NCBI GenBank assembly: GCA_910580235.1
Contig: CAJTVU010000006.1
Span: 139,367 to 203,366 of the forward strand
Length of the DNA stretch: 64,000 bases
From: an uncultured Dorea sp.
GTDB taxonomy: Bacteria > Bacillota > Clostridia > Lachnospirales > Lachnospiraceae
Direction of reading: 5' to 3'
Positions 7,701 to 17,900 of the stretch are shown here, piece by piece. Each line of letters starts with the position of its first letter. The first letter of the stretch is position 1. The notes beneath the pieces were generated by a model. The model did no database searches. It was not told where the DNA came from and worked only from the letters and a program-made list of their open reading frames with translations. Position numbers and translations under genes: made by a program.

Positions 7701-8918
7701 ATGGATAAACAATGGGAGCTATGGTGGGAAAACATATTAATTCGTATTCAAAACCAAGATAATCTTACGCAGGAAGAAGTGAGGAAAGGGTGGGGCTATT
7801 TATGGAGTGGATGGAAAAATATAGAGAAGGGATTTGTAACTAAAAAGTTTTTACCAGAAAAACTTCAAATGCTTATGGCTTTAAAATCAATTGATCCATT
7901 TATCGTTCTGATTGCGCCTACATTTTTAACGGGTATATTTGCAAAAGGAATTACAGTAGAGGAAATGAAGGGATTTATTCAAAGTTTTAAAGACAACGAC
8001 TGGTTCAATGGTTACCAAGATATTAAGCCATTTAGTAAAAGCTTAATATATACTAATGGATTCGGCGGAGATGAGATTAGAACGGTTAATGTTTCTACAC
8101 CATCAATAATAATGGCAGCAGCAGCTGGAGCAGATATTCTTAAAATGGGCAGTCACTCCTATTTTGGATCTTCAGGAGCTGGTAATTTTACCGACAATAT
8201 AGGTTATAAAGCCATTACAACACCGGAATCAGTTGAAGCAGCATTTAAAATTAGCCGAGCCGCTTATATTAATGGGGAATCGGCGGCAGATGGAAAAACA
8301 CAAGATATTGCTGCCTTTATGTCAAAGGCACCAAATGGCATGCACATCATGAAAGCATTATTTTACCCGTTTCGATTTCATATACTTTGTTTTGACTTTT
8401 TTCAAGCTCCGTATCAGCAAAGGGGTATCAGTGTTCCTAACACAGAATTAGTAGGAAAACTTATCGAGGAGTTTTGTACATACACAAAGAGAGGTATGAT
8501 TGTCTATGGTACAGATAAAGATGGTCTGTCATTGGACGAGGTATCGAATGTGGGGACAACTAAGATAACATTAATTGAAGATAATAAAGTAAAGGATACG
8601 ATTTTCACAACACCAGAGGATTGGGGAGTGAGAAGTAGAACAACTGAAGAGATTGTCTTAGACAAAAGTGATAACAGATTAAAGATTATCTTGGAATCTA
8701 TGATTGGTAAGCGTGAGGATGGGTATTCTGATTTGCTTATTATTAATGCTGCACAATATTTATTTTTAAATGGAGTAGCTAATACTTTTAAAAAAGGGAC
8801 GGATTTGATAAAACAATCAATCGCAGATGGTAGTGTAAAGGAAGAGTTGATAAAGTTTGTGAAATCAACAGACGGTAATTTATTAAAGATAGAAAAGGAG
8901 TTAGCAAATATACAATGA
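7701..8918 (+). CDS. Anthranilate phosphoribosyltransferase-like (TrpD/GT3 family) enzyme
   Basis: 405 residues. The PRPP-binding loop of TrpD (GTGGD...N(I/V)ST) is present as GFGGDEIRTVNVST (about residue 118). It is followed by the equivalent of the KHGNRS..S.SG loop (KMGSHSYFGSSGAGN) and the C-terminal G.DG.DE.S motif as GTDKDGLSLDEVS. TrpD joins anthranilate to PRPP. This protein is longer than TrpD, lies far from any trp gene and has altered substrate-loop residues, so it more likely phosphoribosylates another aromatic or nitrogenous acceptor. It overlaps the next gene by four bases. The substrate is an inference; the family call is firm. Confidence 0.82.
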   Translation: MDKQWELWWENILIRIQNQDNLTQEEVRKGWGYLWSGWKNIEKGFVTKKFLPEKLQMLMALKSIDPFIVLIAPTFLTGIFAKGITVEEMKGFIQSFKDNDWFNGYQDIKPFSKSLIYTNGFGGDEIRTVNVSTPSIIMAAAAGADILKMGSHSYFGSSGAGNFTDNIGYKAITTPESVEAAFKISRAAYINGESAADGKTQDIAAFMSKAPNGMHIMKALFYPFRFHILCFDFFQAPYQQRGISVPNTELVGKLIEEFCTYTKRGMIVYGTDKDGLSLDEVSNVGTTKITLIEDNKVKDTIFTTPEDWGVRSRTTEEIVLDKSDNRLKIILESMIGKREDGYSDLLIINAAQYLFLNGVANTFKKGTDLIKQSIADGSVKEELIKFVKSTDGNLLKIEKELANIQ

Positions 8919-10144
8919 AGATGGCATTACCTTGTTCCTGGGAGTATGAATTTTTTAACTACCTTGCAGAATTACAGAAAGGAAAATATGAAATATGTGA
9001 GCTATATGGCTCATTGAAGTCTAGTTATCTGGGAGCCGGCCATTCTTCCGCAGCAATCCGGGGTGATTGCTTGAAAAGAGAAGATGTTGAACAATATGTA
9101 AGAAAAGTTCATGAAAATGGCTTAAAGTTTAATTATACTATAAATTCCAGCTGCCTTGGAAATATGGAATTTGATCCACGGTATAAGACAAAAATGCTGG
9201 ATGAATTAGAATGGATATGCTCTTTTAGCGATACGGTAACGGTAGCTGTGCCCTATCTCATTGAATTAGTAAAAACTATTGGCAAAAACAAAGTGAAAGT
9301 TGCATTATCAACTATCATTGGTGTTGATAGCATTGGAAAAGTAAAAAGATTTGAAGAAATAGGCGTTGACCGTGTTGTTTTTAATATCAATTTAAACCGT
9401 AAGCCTCGATTAATTAACAGCATTCGTGACCATACAAAGTTAGACTTGGAAATATTGGTGAATGATAGTTGTTTAAAAGATTGTCCTTATCGGTATTATC
9501 ATTACAATTCAGGTTCGCATGCCTCAGTATATAAAAAAGTTTTTTATATGGATTACTGTATTTACAATTGCCTGGATAAACGGTTAAAAAATATGGATGA
9601 AATATTAAAAAGCCCTTGGTTACGTCCAGAAGATTGCAGTAATTATGAAGGAATTATAGATTATATAAAAATTGGCGGCAGAGAAAAAGGGCTCGATTGG
9701 ATTGTTCGGGCGGCAACAGCCTATAGTAAAGGAGTGTGTCAAGGAAATGTACTTGATTTATTGACTATTATATCCCCGGATTCTCATGAATTGGGAGAAT
9801 TATTATTTAATAATAGATTAAGGATTATTCCAAATAATGAAAAACTGGATGATTTTTTCAATCGCTTTTTTAAAAAGGGTTTTGAATGTACCGATTGTTC
9901 AGAATGCAATTACTGTACGAAGCATTTCCATGAGATTGTCCATTACGATGAGATAATATTAAAGGAATATAGCGCCATTTTTGATACGATTGGGAGAATG
10001 ATGGACGTAACCCAAAAACAAAATATAATTCAATATGTGTTTATGAAATACGCATTTAACCAATATGTAAAAAATACTAAAAAATGGAAGTTTATGAAAA
10101 AACATTTGCCATATGTTAAAGACAAAATAATGAGGGAGAAATAG
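8915..10144 (+). CDS. U32-family (UbiU/UbiV/RlhA-type) Fe-S protein
   Basis: 409 residues. The C-terminal half carries the U32 hallmark, a PWLRPEDC segment followed by YIKIGGR (family 'RPED...Y...ID.FKI.GR'). Before it lie cysteine groups (CLKDCPY and YCIYNC), and after it a further cluster (CTDCSECNYC) that could bind a second metal centre. U32 proteins once thought to be peptidases include UbiU, UbiV and RlhA, which use Fe-S clusters for oxygen-independent hydroxylation. It is the first of three U32 members in the operon and differs from the other two by its extra C-terminal cysteines. The ATGA overlap with the upstream gene indicates coupling. Confidence 0.72.
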   Translation: MKMALPCSWEYEFFNYLAELQKGKYEICELYGSLKSSYLGAGHSSAAIRGDCLKREDVEQYVRKVHENGLKFNYTINSSCLGNMEFDPRYKTKMLDELEWICSFSDTVTVAVPYLIELVKTIGKNKVKVALSTIIGVDSIGKVKRFEEIGVDRVVFNINLNRKPRLINSIRDHTKLDLEILVNDSCLKDCPYRYYHYNSGSHASVYKKVFYMDYCIYNCLDKRLKNMDEILKSPWLRPEDCSNYEGIIDYIKIGGREKGLDWIVRAATAYSKGVCQGNVLDLLTIISPDSHELGELLFNNRLRIIPNNEKLDDFFNRFFKKGFECTDCSECNYCTKHFHEIVHYDEIILKEYSAIFDTIGRMMDVTQKQNIIQYVFMKYAFNQYVKNTKKWKFMKKHLPYVKDKIMREK

Positions 10145-10145
10145 T

Positions 10146-11516
10146 ATGAAAGTAACTTTAGTCAATCCGAACTATGATGAACCCAGAGTATTAAAATTTA
10201 TGGGATTACCTAGCATACCGATTGGGCTTGCTTATGTGGCTGCAGCTTTAGAAATAGCAGGTCATGAAGTGAAAGTTGTTGATGCCTTTGGTTTTAAATA
10301 TTCCGTACAGAAAACCGTGGAAGAAGCCATGAAGACAAATCCAGAGTTTATAGGAATATCTTGCGTTACCTGTAATATCGATTATGGTAAGCAGATTGCA
10401 CAAAAATTAAGAACGCATTACCCCGTTGCCATTGGGGGGACGATGCCTTCCTTGGAGCCAGATACAGTAGTGGATTATGCCGATTATGTCATGTATGGAG
10501 AAGGGGAAAAAACATTTGTAGAGTTACTGAGTGGTAAAAATCCGGAAGAAATAGATGGTCTTATGTTTAAAAAGGATGGAAGAGTAATTAAAACCAATCC
10601 AAGGATGCCAGAAGAGGATCTAGATACAATTCCATTTCCTGCAAGACATCTATTTCCAATGCATAAATACAAACTATTTGGCCCGATGAGTATGGCTACG
10701 ATGATGACGAGCAGAGGGTGTCCGATGGCTTGCGATTATTGTTCTATTTCTCATCTTTTTCCCAGTTGGAGAGGCAGAAGTGCTAAAAATGTTGTTGATG
10801 AAATGGAATTTCTTATCGCTCAATATAAAGTAAAAGGGATTTCGTTTGTTGATGAAGACTTCTTGGTTGACTTACCTAGAGCGCTTGAAATATGTGACGA
10901 GATTGAAAGGCGAAAATTGAGGGTCTGGTGGGGGATGCAGACTAGAGCGGATCGGGTACCTGATTTAGAAGTAATGAAGCGATTTTATCGTGCGGGGTGT
11001 GAGTGTCTACTATTTGGGCTAGAGTCAGTTCAGGAAAAAACTATGAAAAATTTAAATAGAGATATTTCGAATGACTTATTTTTCAGGGCTGTAAAATTAG
11101 GACATGATTCAGGTATGAGGGTAGCAGTGTCTTCTATTCTCGGATTTCCTGGAGAAACAATTGCAGATGCAAAAGCTACAATTAAATTTGTACTAAAGTT
11201 AGATCCTGATTATGTATTTTTTGGTGTGCCCACACCATTTCCAGGAACAAGGTTTTTTGACTCCTGTGAAAAGGAAGGATTGATTAAAGAAAAAAATTTA
11301 TTGCGATATACAATTATGAGCCCAATTATTGAGACTGAGAAAATATCTTTGGAAGATAGTAAAAAAATTTTGAATTATGCATATCGAAAATTTTATTTTA
11401 GACCGATTAAGATGCTGAAACGTATTATATCAGAAGTAAAGAAGTTGGATAAAGAGACATTTAAAGGATTTTTCAAATGGACATTTGGCGGGTTTTTTGA
11501 TTCAAAGAAATGGTAG
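10146..11516 (+). CDS. B12-binding-type radical SAM protein (BchE/HpnJ-like), first of two
   Basis: 456 residues. Residues 1 to about 130 form a cobalamin-binding-type Rossmann domain (MKVTLVNPNYDEP, GHEVKVVDAFG, IGGTMPSLEPD). The radical SAM CxxxCxxC follows as RGCPMACDYC (about residues 192-199), then FVDEDFLVD and ILGFPGET strands typical of class B methylases and cyclases. Such enzymes methylate or rearrange unactivated carbons using adenosyl and methyl cobalamin, for example in hopanoid and bacteriochlorophyll synthesis. The start is two bases after the preceding stop. The stop overlaps the first of two possible starts of the next gene. The substrate is unknown. Confidence 0.85.
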   Translation: MKVTLVNPNYDEPRVLKFMGLPSIPIGLAYVAAALEIAGHEVKVVDAFGFKYSVQKTVEEAMKTNPEFIGISCVTCNIDYGKQIAQKLRTHYPVAIGGTMPSLEPDTVVDYADYVMYGEGEKTFVELLSGKNPEEIDGLMFKKDGRVIKTNPRMPEEDLDTIPFPARHLFPMHKYKLFGPMSMATMMTSRGCPMACDYCSISHLFPSWRGRSAKNVVDEMEFLIAQYKVKGISFVDEDFLVDLPRALEICDEIERRKLRVWWGMQTRADRVPDLEVMKRFYRAGCECLLFGLESVQEKTMKNLNRDISNDLFFRAVKLGHDSGMRVAVSSILGFPGETIADAKATIKFVLKLDPDYVFFGVPTPFPGTRFFDSCEKEGLIKEKNLLRYTIMSPIIETEKISLEDSKKILNYAYRKFYFRPIKMLKRIISEVKKLDKETFKGFFKWTFGGFFDSKKW

Positions 11517-11524
11517 GAAAAGAC

Positions 11525-12727
11525 ATGAAGAATGGTGTCATTACATCCATTAATGAGTTGCCTAATCCGATATTAGGGCTTATTGAAGTTACGGATAGAT
11601 GTAATCTTAACTGTCCGATTTGTTTTAGAAGATTGAAAAATGTAGATCAAGATGAGGTATCTAATGACTTAGATTTCTCTGAAATAATTGAGCGTCTTGA
11701 AAGGCTTAAAAGGGAAAGGCCCAACATTGACCCGACAGTTGCACTGACTGGAGGGGAACCTACTTTACGTGATGATTTGCCTGATCTGATAGCTAAAATC
11801 CATACAATGGGTTTTAAGAGGACTGAAGTTATGACTAATGGGATTAGACTTGCTAAAGATGTAGGCTATGTCAAAGATCTTAGAAGAGCTGGGGTGAGCC
11901 AAATTGGCTTACAATTTGATGGGTTTAATGATAAAGCATACTTATTAATGAGGGGAAAGGAGTTAGCTGAAACTAAAAGGAGAGCATTGGATAATTTAAA
12001 ATCTGCGAGACAAGCTACGATACTTGCTGCTTGTATTATGAAAGGTATCAATGATGGAGAAATCGGCTCCATTATAGATTTTGCAATACATAATAAGGAT
12101 TTTGTTGAACATGTTAATTTCCAATCTTTTTTACGAAACCAGCATAATTGTTATAAATTTGACTTGGCATGTATTTTCGACAAGGAATCGATTGTAAGTA
12201 GTATTGAGTGCCAGACAAATAAGAGGATTAGGAAAGAACATTTTACATCTCCGGCAGCTATTCTTCCTGTTCCAGAGTTTATTGAGGCTGTCAGTAAAAA
12301 GCCGCAAAAGCAGTATTTTCCTTTGTTTCATGAGGACTGCAACTTAACTACTTATGTATATGTTGCAAAAAATAAAACATTAATTCCTGTACAAGAAGCA
12401 CTTGATATGGAGACGTTGCTAAAGTATTTAGAGAAAGTAACACTGGATTTGAACAATCCGGGGTTGGTTGGCAAAAAAACTTTCTTAATGGCTAAATTAA
12501 CGTTTAATATGTTTCAATTGATTAAAAACCGTATTTTTAGAAAAATGTTATTTTCATCTATATTAAAAAAAGAATTTGATCCTTTGGCTAATTTAAAAGA
12601 GGTCTTAATGATTAGTTGTGAAAATTATATGGGGGAGCACCAGTTTGTTTATGAACGAAATGAAAAGTGTGGACTTTTCTTCTTAGAGAATGAAGATATA
12701 ATTCGGCCATTTTGTCAGCAGGAATAA
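11525..12727 (+). CDS. Radical SAM protein of the Tes/MJ0619-like group
   Basis: 400 residues from the ATG preceded by AGGA at 11515; an upstream in-frame ATG at 11510 lacks a site. The radical SAM motif CNLNCPIC lies near the N-terminus (Cys 26, 30, 33) after LIEVTDR, followed by ALTGGEPTLRDDL. This 'EVT.RCNL.CP.CF ... TGGEPTLR' pattern resembles archaeal MJ0619-type proteins, implicated in pterin methylation, and tetraether synthases, which join lipid tails. C-terminal cysteines (HEDCNL, ISCENY, RNEKCGL) could bind an auxiliary cluster. Assignment within the superfamily is by pattern only. In this operon C-C bond formation or methylation on the headgroup or tail is plausible. Confidence 0.75.
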   Translation: MKNGVITSINELPNPILGLIEVTDRCNLNCPICFRRLKNVDQDEVSNDLDFSEIIERLERLKRERPNIDPTVALTGGEPTLRDDLPDLIAKIHTMGFKRTEVMTNGIRLAKDVGYVKDLRRAGVSQIGLQFDGFNDKAYLLMRGKELAETKRRALDNLKSARQATILAACIMKGINDGEIGSIIDFAIHNKDFVEHVNFQSFLRNQHNCYKFDLACIFDKESIVSSIECQTNKRIRKEHFTSPAAILPVPEFIEAVSKKPQKQYFPLFHEDCNLTTYVYVAKNKTLIPVQEALDMETLLKYLEKVTLDLNNPGLVGKKTFLMAKLTFNMFQLIKNRIFRKMLFSSILKKEFDPLANLKEVLMISCENYMGEHQFVYERNEKCGLFFLENEDIIRPFCQQE

Positions 12728-12757
12728 AGTTAAACTACATTTATGAGGAGGAGAACG

Positions 12758-13693
12758 ATGAAAACACTAAAAAACTTTTTTATTTTAATCAGATGGGAAT
12801 ATATGCCTTCTGCAATTAATGAAACGGGTATACCAGCCTTATTAGCTCTACTATTTATTCCATTTTCGCCACAGTATATGTTTGATGTAATTATCAGTTT
12901 ATTAATTTGGTACGGTGCACATTTTATTGGTGCACAAATTAATAATATAAGTGATTATGATTCGGATAAAAAATTCAAGTCATATATTTCTGATTCGTTA
13001 GATTATTTTGGCGAGAAGAAAGTCAAGCAAATGATTATAGTTGAAGTGATAATTGTTTCGGCATTGGCCATCGGGATGACAATAGTTCGGCGGCAGCCTA
13101 TGCTGATGATACTTTGGTTGGTAGGGCTATTTTTTGCCTATGCTTATTCCATGAAACCGTTTAATTTTAAGTCTCGAACAATAATGAATCCAATAACGCT
13201 GGCGCTTGTTTTATATTTAATTCCAATGCTATTTTCGTACTTGTTAATAGCTCGTGAATTTCATAAGATGCCGGTTATTACAATTGTTATTTTTGGCGTT
13301 CAGATGGTTCCGATGTTTTTTATGGATGAAATTAGTGATTACGAGGAAGATAAAGACGCAAATGTAAAAAATCCTTGTGTTACATTTGGGAGGAGAAAAA
13401 CAATCATAATCGCAACAATCATTGCGATTATTTCTAATGCATCGATGCTATTCTATTGGTTTAACTACATATCACATACCTCATCACTAAAAATGCTGTT
13501 TTTTGTGTTTGCTCTATTGTTTTACATATTTGTCGTCTTCGATTTTGTCCGAATTTATAAAATGTCGGATCCTTTACTGTTAAAGGATCAAGCAAAGTTA
13601 ATGAAGCTGAAAAAAAGTATTCATACACCAGTTTGGTTAATGGGAACTGGAGCTGCTACATTATTATTAATATTTGAGAGATGGGTAAAATAA
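12758..13693 (+). CDS. UbiA-family membrane prenyltransferase
   Basis: 311 residues from the ATG that follows GAGGAGGAG (12745-12753). It is strongly hydrophobic with about eight or nine membrane segments. Both UbiA aspartate-rich motifs are visible: NNISDYDSDKK (first, about residue 65) and DEISDYEEDKD (second, about residue 190). These bind the Mg-diphosphate of the prenyl donor while the enzyme attaches the chain to an aromatic or other acceptor at the membrane. It is expected to use the product of the polyprenyl synthase that opens the operon. The acceptor is not known; nothing points specifically to 4-hydroxybenzoate or DHNA. The stop overlaps the next start (TAATG). Confidence 0.9.
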   Translation: MKTLKNFFILIRWEYMPSAINETGIPALLALLFIPFSPQYMFDVIISLLIWYGAHFIGAQINNISDYDSDKKFKSYISDSLDYFGEKKVKQMIIVEVIIVSALAIGMTIVRRQPMLMILWLVGLFFAYAYSMKPFNFKSRTIMNPITLALVLYLIPMLFSYLLIAREFHKMPVITIVIFGVQMVPMFFMDEISDYEEDKDANVKNPCVTFGRRKTIIIATIIAIISNASMLFYWFNYISHTSSLKMLFFVFALLFYIFVVFDFVRIYKMSDPLLLKDQAKLMKLKKSIHTPVWLMGTGAATLLLIFERWVK

Positions 13694-14982
13694 TGAGATT
13701 ATTATTTATTGCACCGCCAATGGGGAAGATGGCGAGCAAGTACCTAGCTCCACCTCTTGGGATAGGTATATTGGCTGCTTTAACACCTAGTCATTATGAG
13801 ATAAAGTTTATTGATGGGAATATTGAGACAGTAAAGATTTTAGACGGTTGGGATATTGTAGCTATTACGGCCTCAACTCCAGCAGCCCAAGCAGCATTTA
13901 AAATAGCAAGGCAGTATAAAAAAACTGGTGCAACAGTTGTGATGGGAGGTATGCATCCAACAGTTATGCCTGAGGAATGTCTTAATTATGCGGATGTAAT
14001 CTTTATTGGGGAAAGTGAAGTGACTTGGGGTGAATTTCTAAAAGACTATGAAAGGGGGAGTTTTCAGCCTGTTTATAAACCGGAAAAGGAAATGAGTCCT
14101 TTACAAATTCCTGTTACTCCAAGAAAGATTTTCAATAAAAGAGGCTACTTAGTGACTAAAACAGTATTAGTGAGTCGTGGATGTCCCAATTCATGTGAAT
14201 TCTGTTTGGTGAAGAAAATATATGGACCAACCTATAGAACAAGAGAAATTCCAAAGATCATTGAAGAGATCAAAAGTTTTCCCAAAGGTGGAATGCCGGT
14301 AATCGTATTTGTTGACGATAATATTGTTGGTGACAGGGAGTTTGCAAAGAAATTTTTTACGGCTATTATTCCGCTTAAAATAAAGTGGTTTAGCCAATGT
14401 TCTATAAGTATAGCTAATGATGATGAATTATTAGATTTGGCAAAGAAAAGTGGATGTGTAGGATTGTTTATTGGGTTTGAGTCTATAGATGAAAATAACT
14501 TGATTTCAAATCGTAAAAATATCAATAAAACAGCATCTTTTGTAGCACAGATTAAAAAGATAAGAAAAAAGAAAATAATAGTTCATGGAGCATTTATCTT
14601 TGGATTTGAAAATGACAATACGGAAGTTTTTAAAAAAACTCTTCAATTTGCAAGGGAAGCTAGACTTGATGTGGCTAATTTCGGAATACTGGTACCATAC
14701 CCGGGGACTCCGCTTTATGATCAGTATAGAAAAGAAAATAGGATTTTTGACTATCGGTGGGAGAATTATGACGCAGCTCATGTAGTTTTCAGTCCTCATA
14801 AAATGCAACCTATTGAGTTGCAAAAGGGACAATACTATGCCATGAAGGAATTCTATTCATGGAAGAATATTCTGTTGCGTATTATATCGGCCCCTAATTT
14901 ACTAAATATTATTTTGAATCTTTCACAAATAAATGTTGTAAAGGAGTTGGAGAAAATTGTACAAGAAAGTAATTTCATTTAG
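13693..14982 (+). CDS. B12-binding-type radical SAM protein (HpnP-like methylase class), second of two
   Basis: 429 residues from the ATG overlapping the upstream stop; an in-frame ATG at 13681 is the alternative. The N-terminal cobalamin-type domain begins MRLLFIAPP, with VVMGGMHPTVMPEE and a DVIFIGESE strand. The radical SAM CxxxCxxC is RGCPNSCEFC (Cys about 164, 168, 171), followed by VFVDDNIVGD and an IFGFENDN segment. The pattern is that of class B methylases such as the hopanoid C-2 methylase HpnP. It is distinct from the protein at 10146, so two separate B12-dependent modifications are implied. Its last codons overlap the secreted cyclase-permease gene. Confidence 0.85.
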   Translation: MRLLFIAPPMGKMASKYLAPPLGIGILAALTPSHYEIKFIDGNIETVKILDGWDIVAITASTPAAQAAFKIARQYKKTGATVVMGGMHPTVMPEECLNYADVIFIGESEVTWGEFLKDYERGSFQPVYKPEKEMSPLQIPVTPRKIFNKRGYLVTKTVLVSRGCPNSCEFCLVKKIYGPTYRTREIPKIIEEIKSFPKGGMPVIVFVDDNIVGDREFAKKFFTAIIPLKIKWFSQCSISIANDDELLDLAKKSGCVGLFIGFESIDENNLISNRKNINKTASFVAQIKKIRKKKIIVHGAFIFGFENDNTEVFKKTLQFAREARLDVANFGILVPYPGTPLYDQYRKENRIFDYRWENYDAAHVVFSPHKMQPIELQKGQYYAMKEFYSWKNILLRIISAPNLLNIILNLSQINVVKELEKIVQESNFI

Positions 14983-17900
14983 TATTATTTTTATGCTTTT
15001 AGTAGTACTTACTAATCCAGTTACTGTAGAGGCGGCTCCGATTTCGGATAATCAATTAAAAAATTCTATTGTAACAGCAGCAGATTATTTATTGTCCCTG
15101 CAAACTGATCGCGGTTTGTGGCAGGCGGATATTAGGATCAATCCAAGAGAAACAGCCTACTTCATGGTGACAGCTAAATATCTACAGATTGACGGCATAG
15201 AAGAAGATTTGAAGACTTCCGCAGCATGGCTTTTGGATCATATTAATGAAGATGGAGGCTGGGGATTTTTTGATCAGGGCGGGAATTCAGATGTTTCTAT
15301 AACTGCCATAGTCAGATTGGCATTAATTATAAATGGTGTCGATGAAGAATGCGAAGAATTAAAAAGAAGTGCTGTCTTTGTTGAGAATAATGGAGGGTTA
15401 AAAAACTCAGATATCTTCTGTAAAACATTTTATTCACTTTTTGATCTTTATGGAGAACCGTGGGAAAGCCCACACTCAGAAATCTTTTTCCCAGATTTAT
15501 CAATCTTGTACTTGGATAATAATGATGAGTATAGCCCATATTCTAGTATGGCATGGGGAAGAGAAGCCGGGATTGCCATGAGTGTGATCAAAGAGTACAA
15601 AAAAAGAGAAAATCTACATATTAAGGCTCAGGAACTGAGCTTGGCAGAACAATGGATGGTATCACATCAATTAGAAGACGGCTGTTGGTATACGCTTTTG
15701 GGTACTTGCCTTAATATGATTGCTTTGCATGAGATAGACAGTGTAAAGCATGCTCCTCGGATTAGTAAAGGCATGGCTTGGATCAACAGTAATAGAGATC
15801 CTGATGGATACCAGAAGAGATTTGTTTTAAGTGTTTGGGACACGGCGTTTTCTATTAGTGCTTTATTGAAATCGAATATTGAATCTTCAGCAGAATCTTT
15901 ATTAAAAGCAGCTACCTGGATTATTAATGCACAGACACAAGGAGGAGGATACAATTGGTCGAGCGCTCCTTCAGGAGGTTGGTCATATAATGAATATAAT
16001 ATACTCTATCCTGATAGTGATGATACAGCATTAGCCATCACAGCATTAAACGATTTACGCTTTACTTCATATTCCGCTGAATATAGAAAAAAAATGGCCA
16101 TAGAGAAAGGGAAAGAATGGCTCCTATATATGCAGAATGATGATGGAGGGTGGGGGACATTTGAACGGTTTGATGGAGATAAAGACTTTAAAGATCCTAC
16201 GGAGTCAACGGAGGATCCAAGTGTAGCTGATATTACAGGCCATGTCCTTACAGCCTTGGCTTCATGCGGCTATACATCTAATGACCAGGTTATACAAAAG
16301 TGTATTGATTACATTAAAAAGGATCAAAACGATCAGGGAGCCTGGTATGGAAGATGGGGGCTCTGCTACCTGTACGGTACCTCTTGTGTTTTGCAAGGGT
16401 TATCAGATATTGGATATGATATGGATGATGAGTTTGTAGTAAAAGCAACGGACTGGCTCCTTAATCAGCAGAATGAAGATGGAGGCTGGGGAGAACACTT
16501 TTCCTGGTGGAGTGAGAAAAATGGCATCACTTTTACCGAAATGGGGCCAAGTACACCAGAACAGACTGCTTGGGTTATTATGGCATTGATGAAAGTAAAT
16601 CCGGACAAATATATGACGCAAATAGAAGCGGGCGTTCAGTATTTACTTGATAGCCAGGAAGAATATGGAGGCTGGGAGCATCCGTACTATACAGTTCTTG
16701 GTCTGAATCCTTATAAAAACCCTTATTATGCCCATTATTTTTCTCTAGCTGCTCTTTCAGATTATGCTAAGGTAAAAGGTATTGTTATTGATACGCCTAC
16801 CGAAAATGGAGAATTGAGAACGGATAAAGAGACCTATTTAATGATTGATAATTTTTCTTATGAAGATGTTTCTGAGGATGTAATGGGATTTATTAAAAAA
16901 TCCGATTTGAATGTAGATTTTCAGAAAAACGGCAAAAATAAATTTTTATTAAGTTTATATAATGATGGGAAAGAAGAATTAGAAGACGTAATAGTTACCG
17001 TTTATGACAGAGATACAAATAAAATTATTGCAGCTTATGATTTTGAGGCTTTAAAAGGCGAAGAAAGAATATCTAAAACTCTTTCGTTTAGCAATGAAAA
17101 GCAAGGTGAAAAAATCCTAGATATTATTGCTGAATATACAGCAAGGGGTGAAGCAAGAAGATTAAGCAACAGCCATCAGATTTCTTTAACAAAGGAGAGT
17201 GACATAAACGTTTCTATATTTACCATCATCGTAATAACTATTGCTGTGCTGCTGTTCATCTGTTTGTATATACTGTTTAAAAATACGAATAATCAATTAA
17301 TTAGATTTGCATTTAAAAATTTAGCAAGAAACAGAACTCGGACAATTTTGACATTTATTGGGATTGTAATAGGTATATCTGCAACTGCTGGAGCTATTTC
17401 GTTAGGACAAGCTTTCGATCAAAAATTGAAAAAAGATTTTGAAAGTTTTGGCGCAGGAAGAATTATCATATTGCCTGAAAAAGTGGATATTAGCGTGTCT
17501 CCACCAGCACAAACATTTGAGAAATCAGCGTCTCTGCGTCTCGATGACGATGTAGTAGATGAAATTAAGAAAATTGAAAATGTAAAGAGTGTATGTCCAG
17601 TTATTAATTATGAGACAACTGTTATTTTCAAAGGAGAAAGCACAAATTGTTTCATCCAGTTTGTAGATTTAGATACATTTCGGCTGATGACTCCATTGAA
17701 TATTGATAAAGGTAGCATTTTAGAAAAAGGAGACGGACTGACAGCAAATGTTGGATACGATATAAGCACAAAGGCTTTCACTGAAACTATTGATGTAGGC
17801 GATACAATAAAAATTGGGGATCTTGAAGTTAAGACAAAAGGGGTTTTTCAAGAGACAGATGGACTATCAGGAAGAATAGAATCTATTGTTACACCTAATA

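Noticed and set aside
14957..16800. Complement/alpha-2-macroglobulin-type toroid rather than a cyclase.
   Set aside because: No thioester motif is present, while the DxDD acid, its His and the GRWG/STP.QTAW motifs match terpene cyclases.
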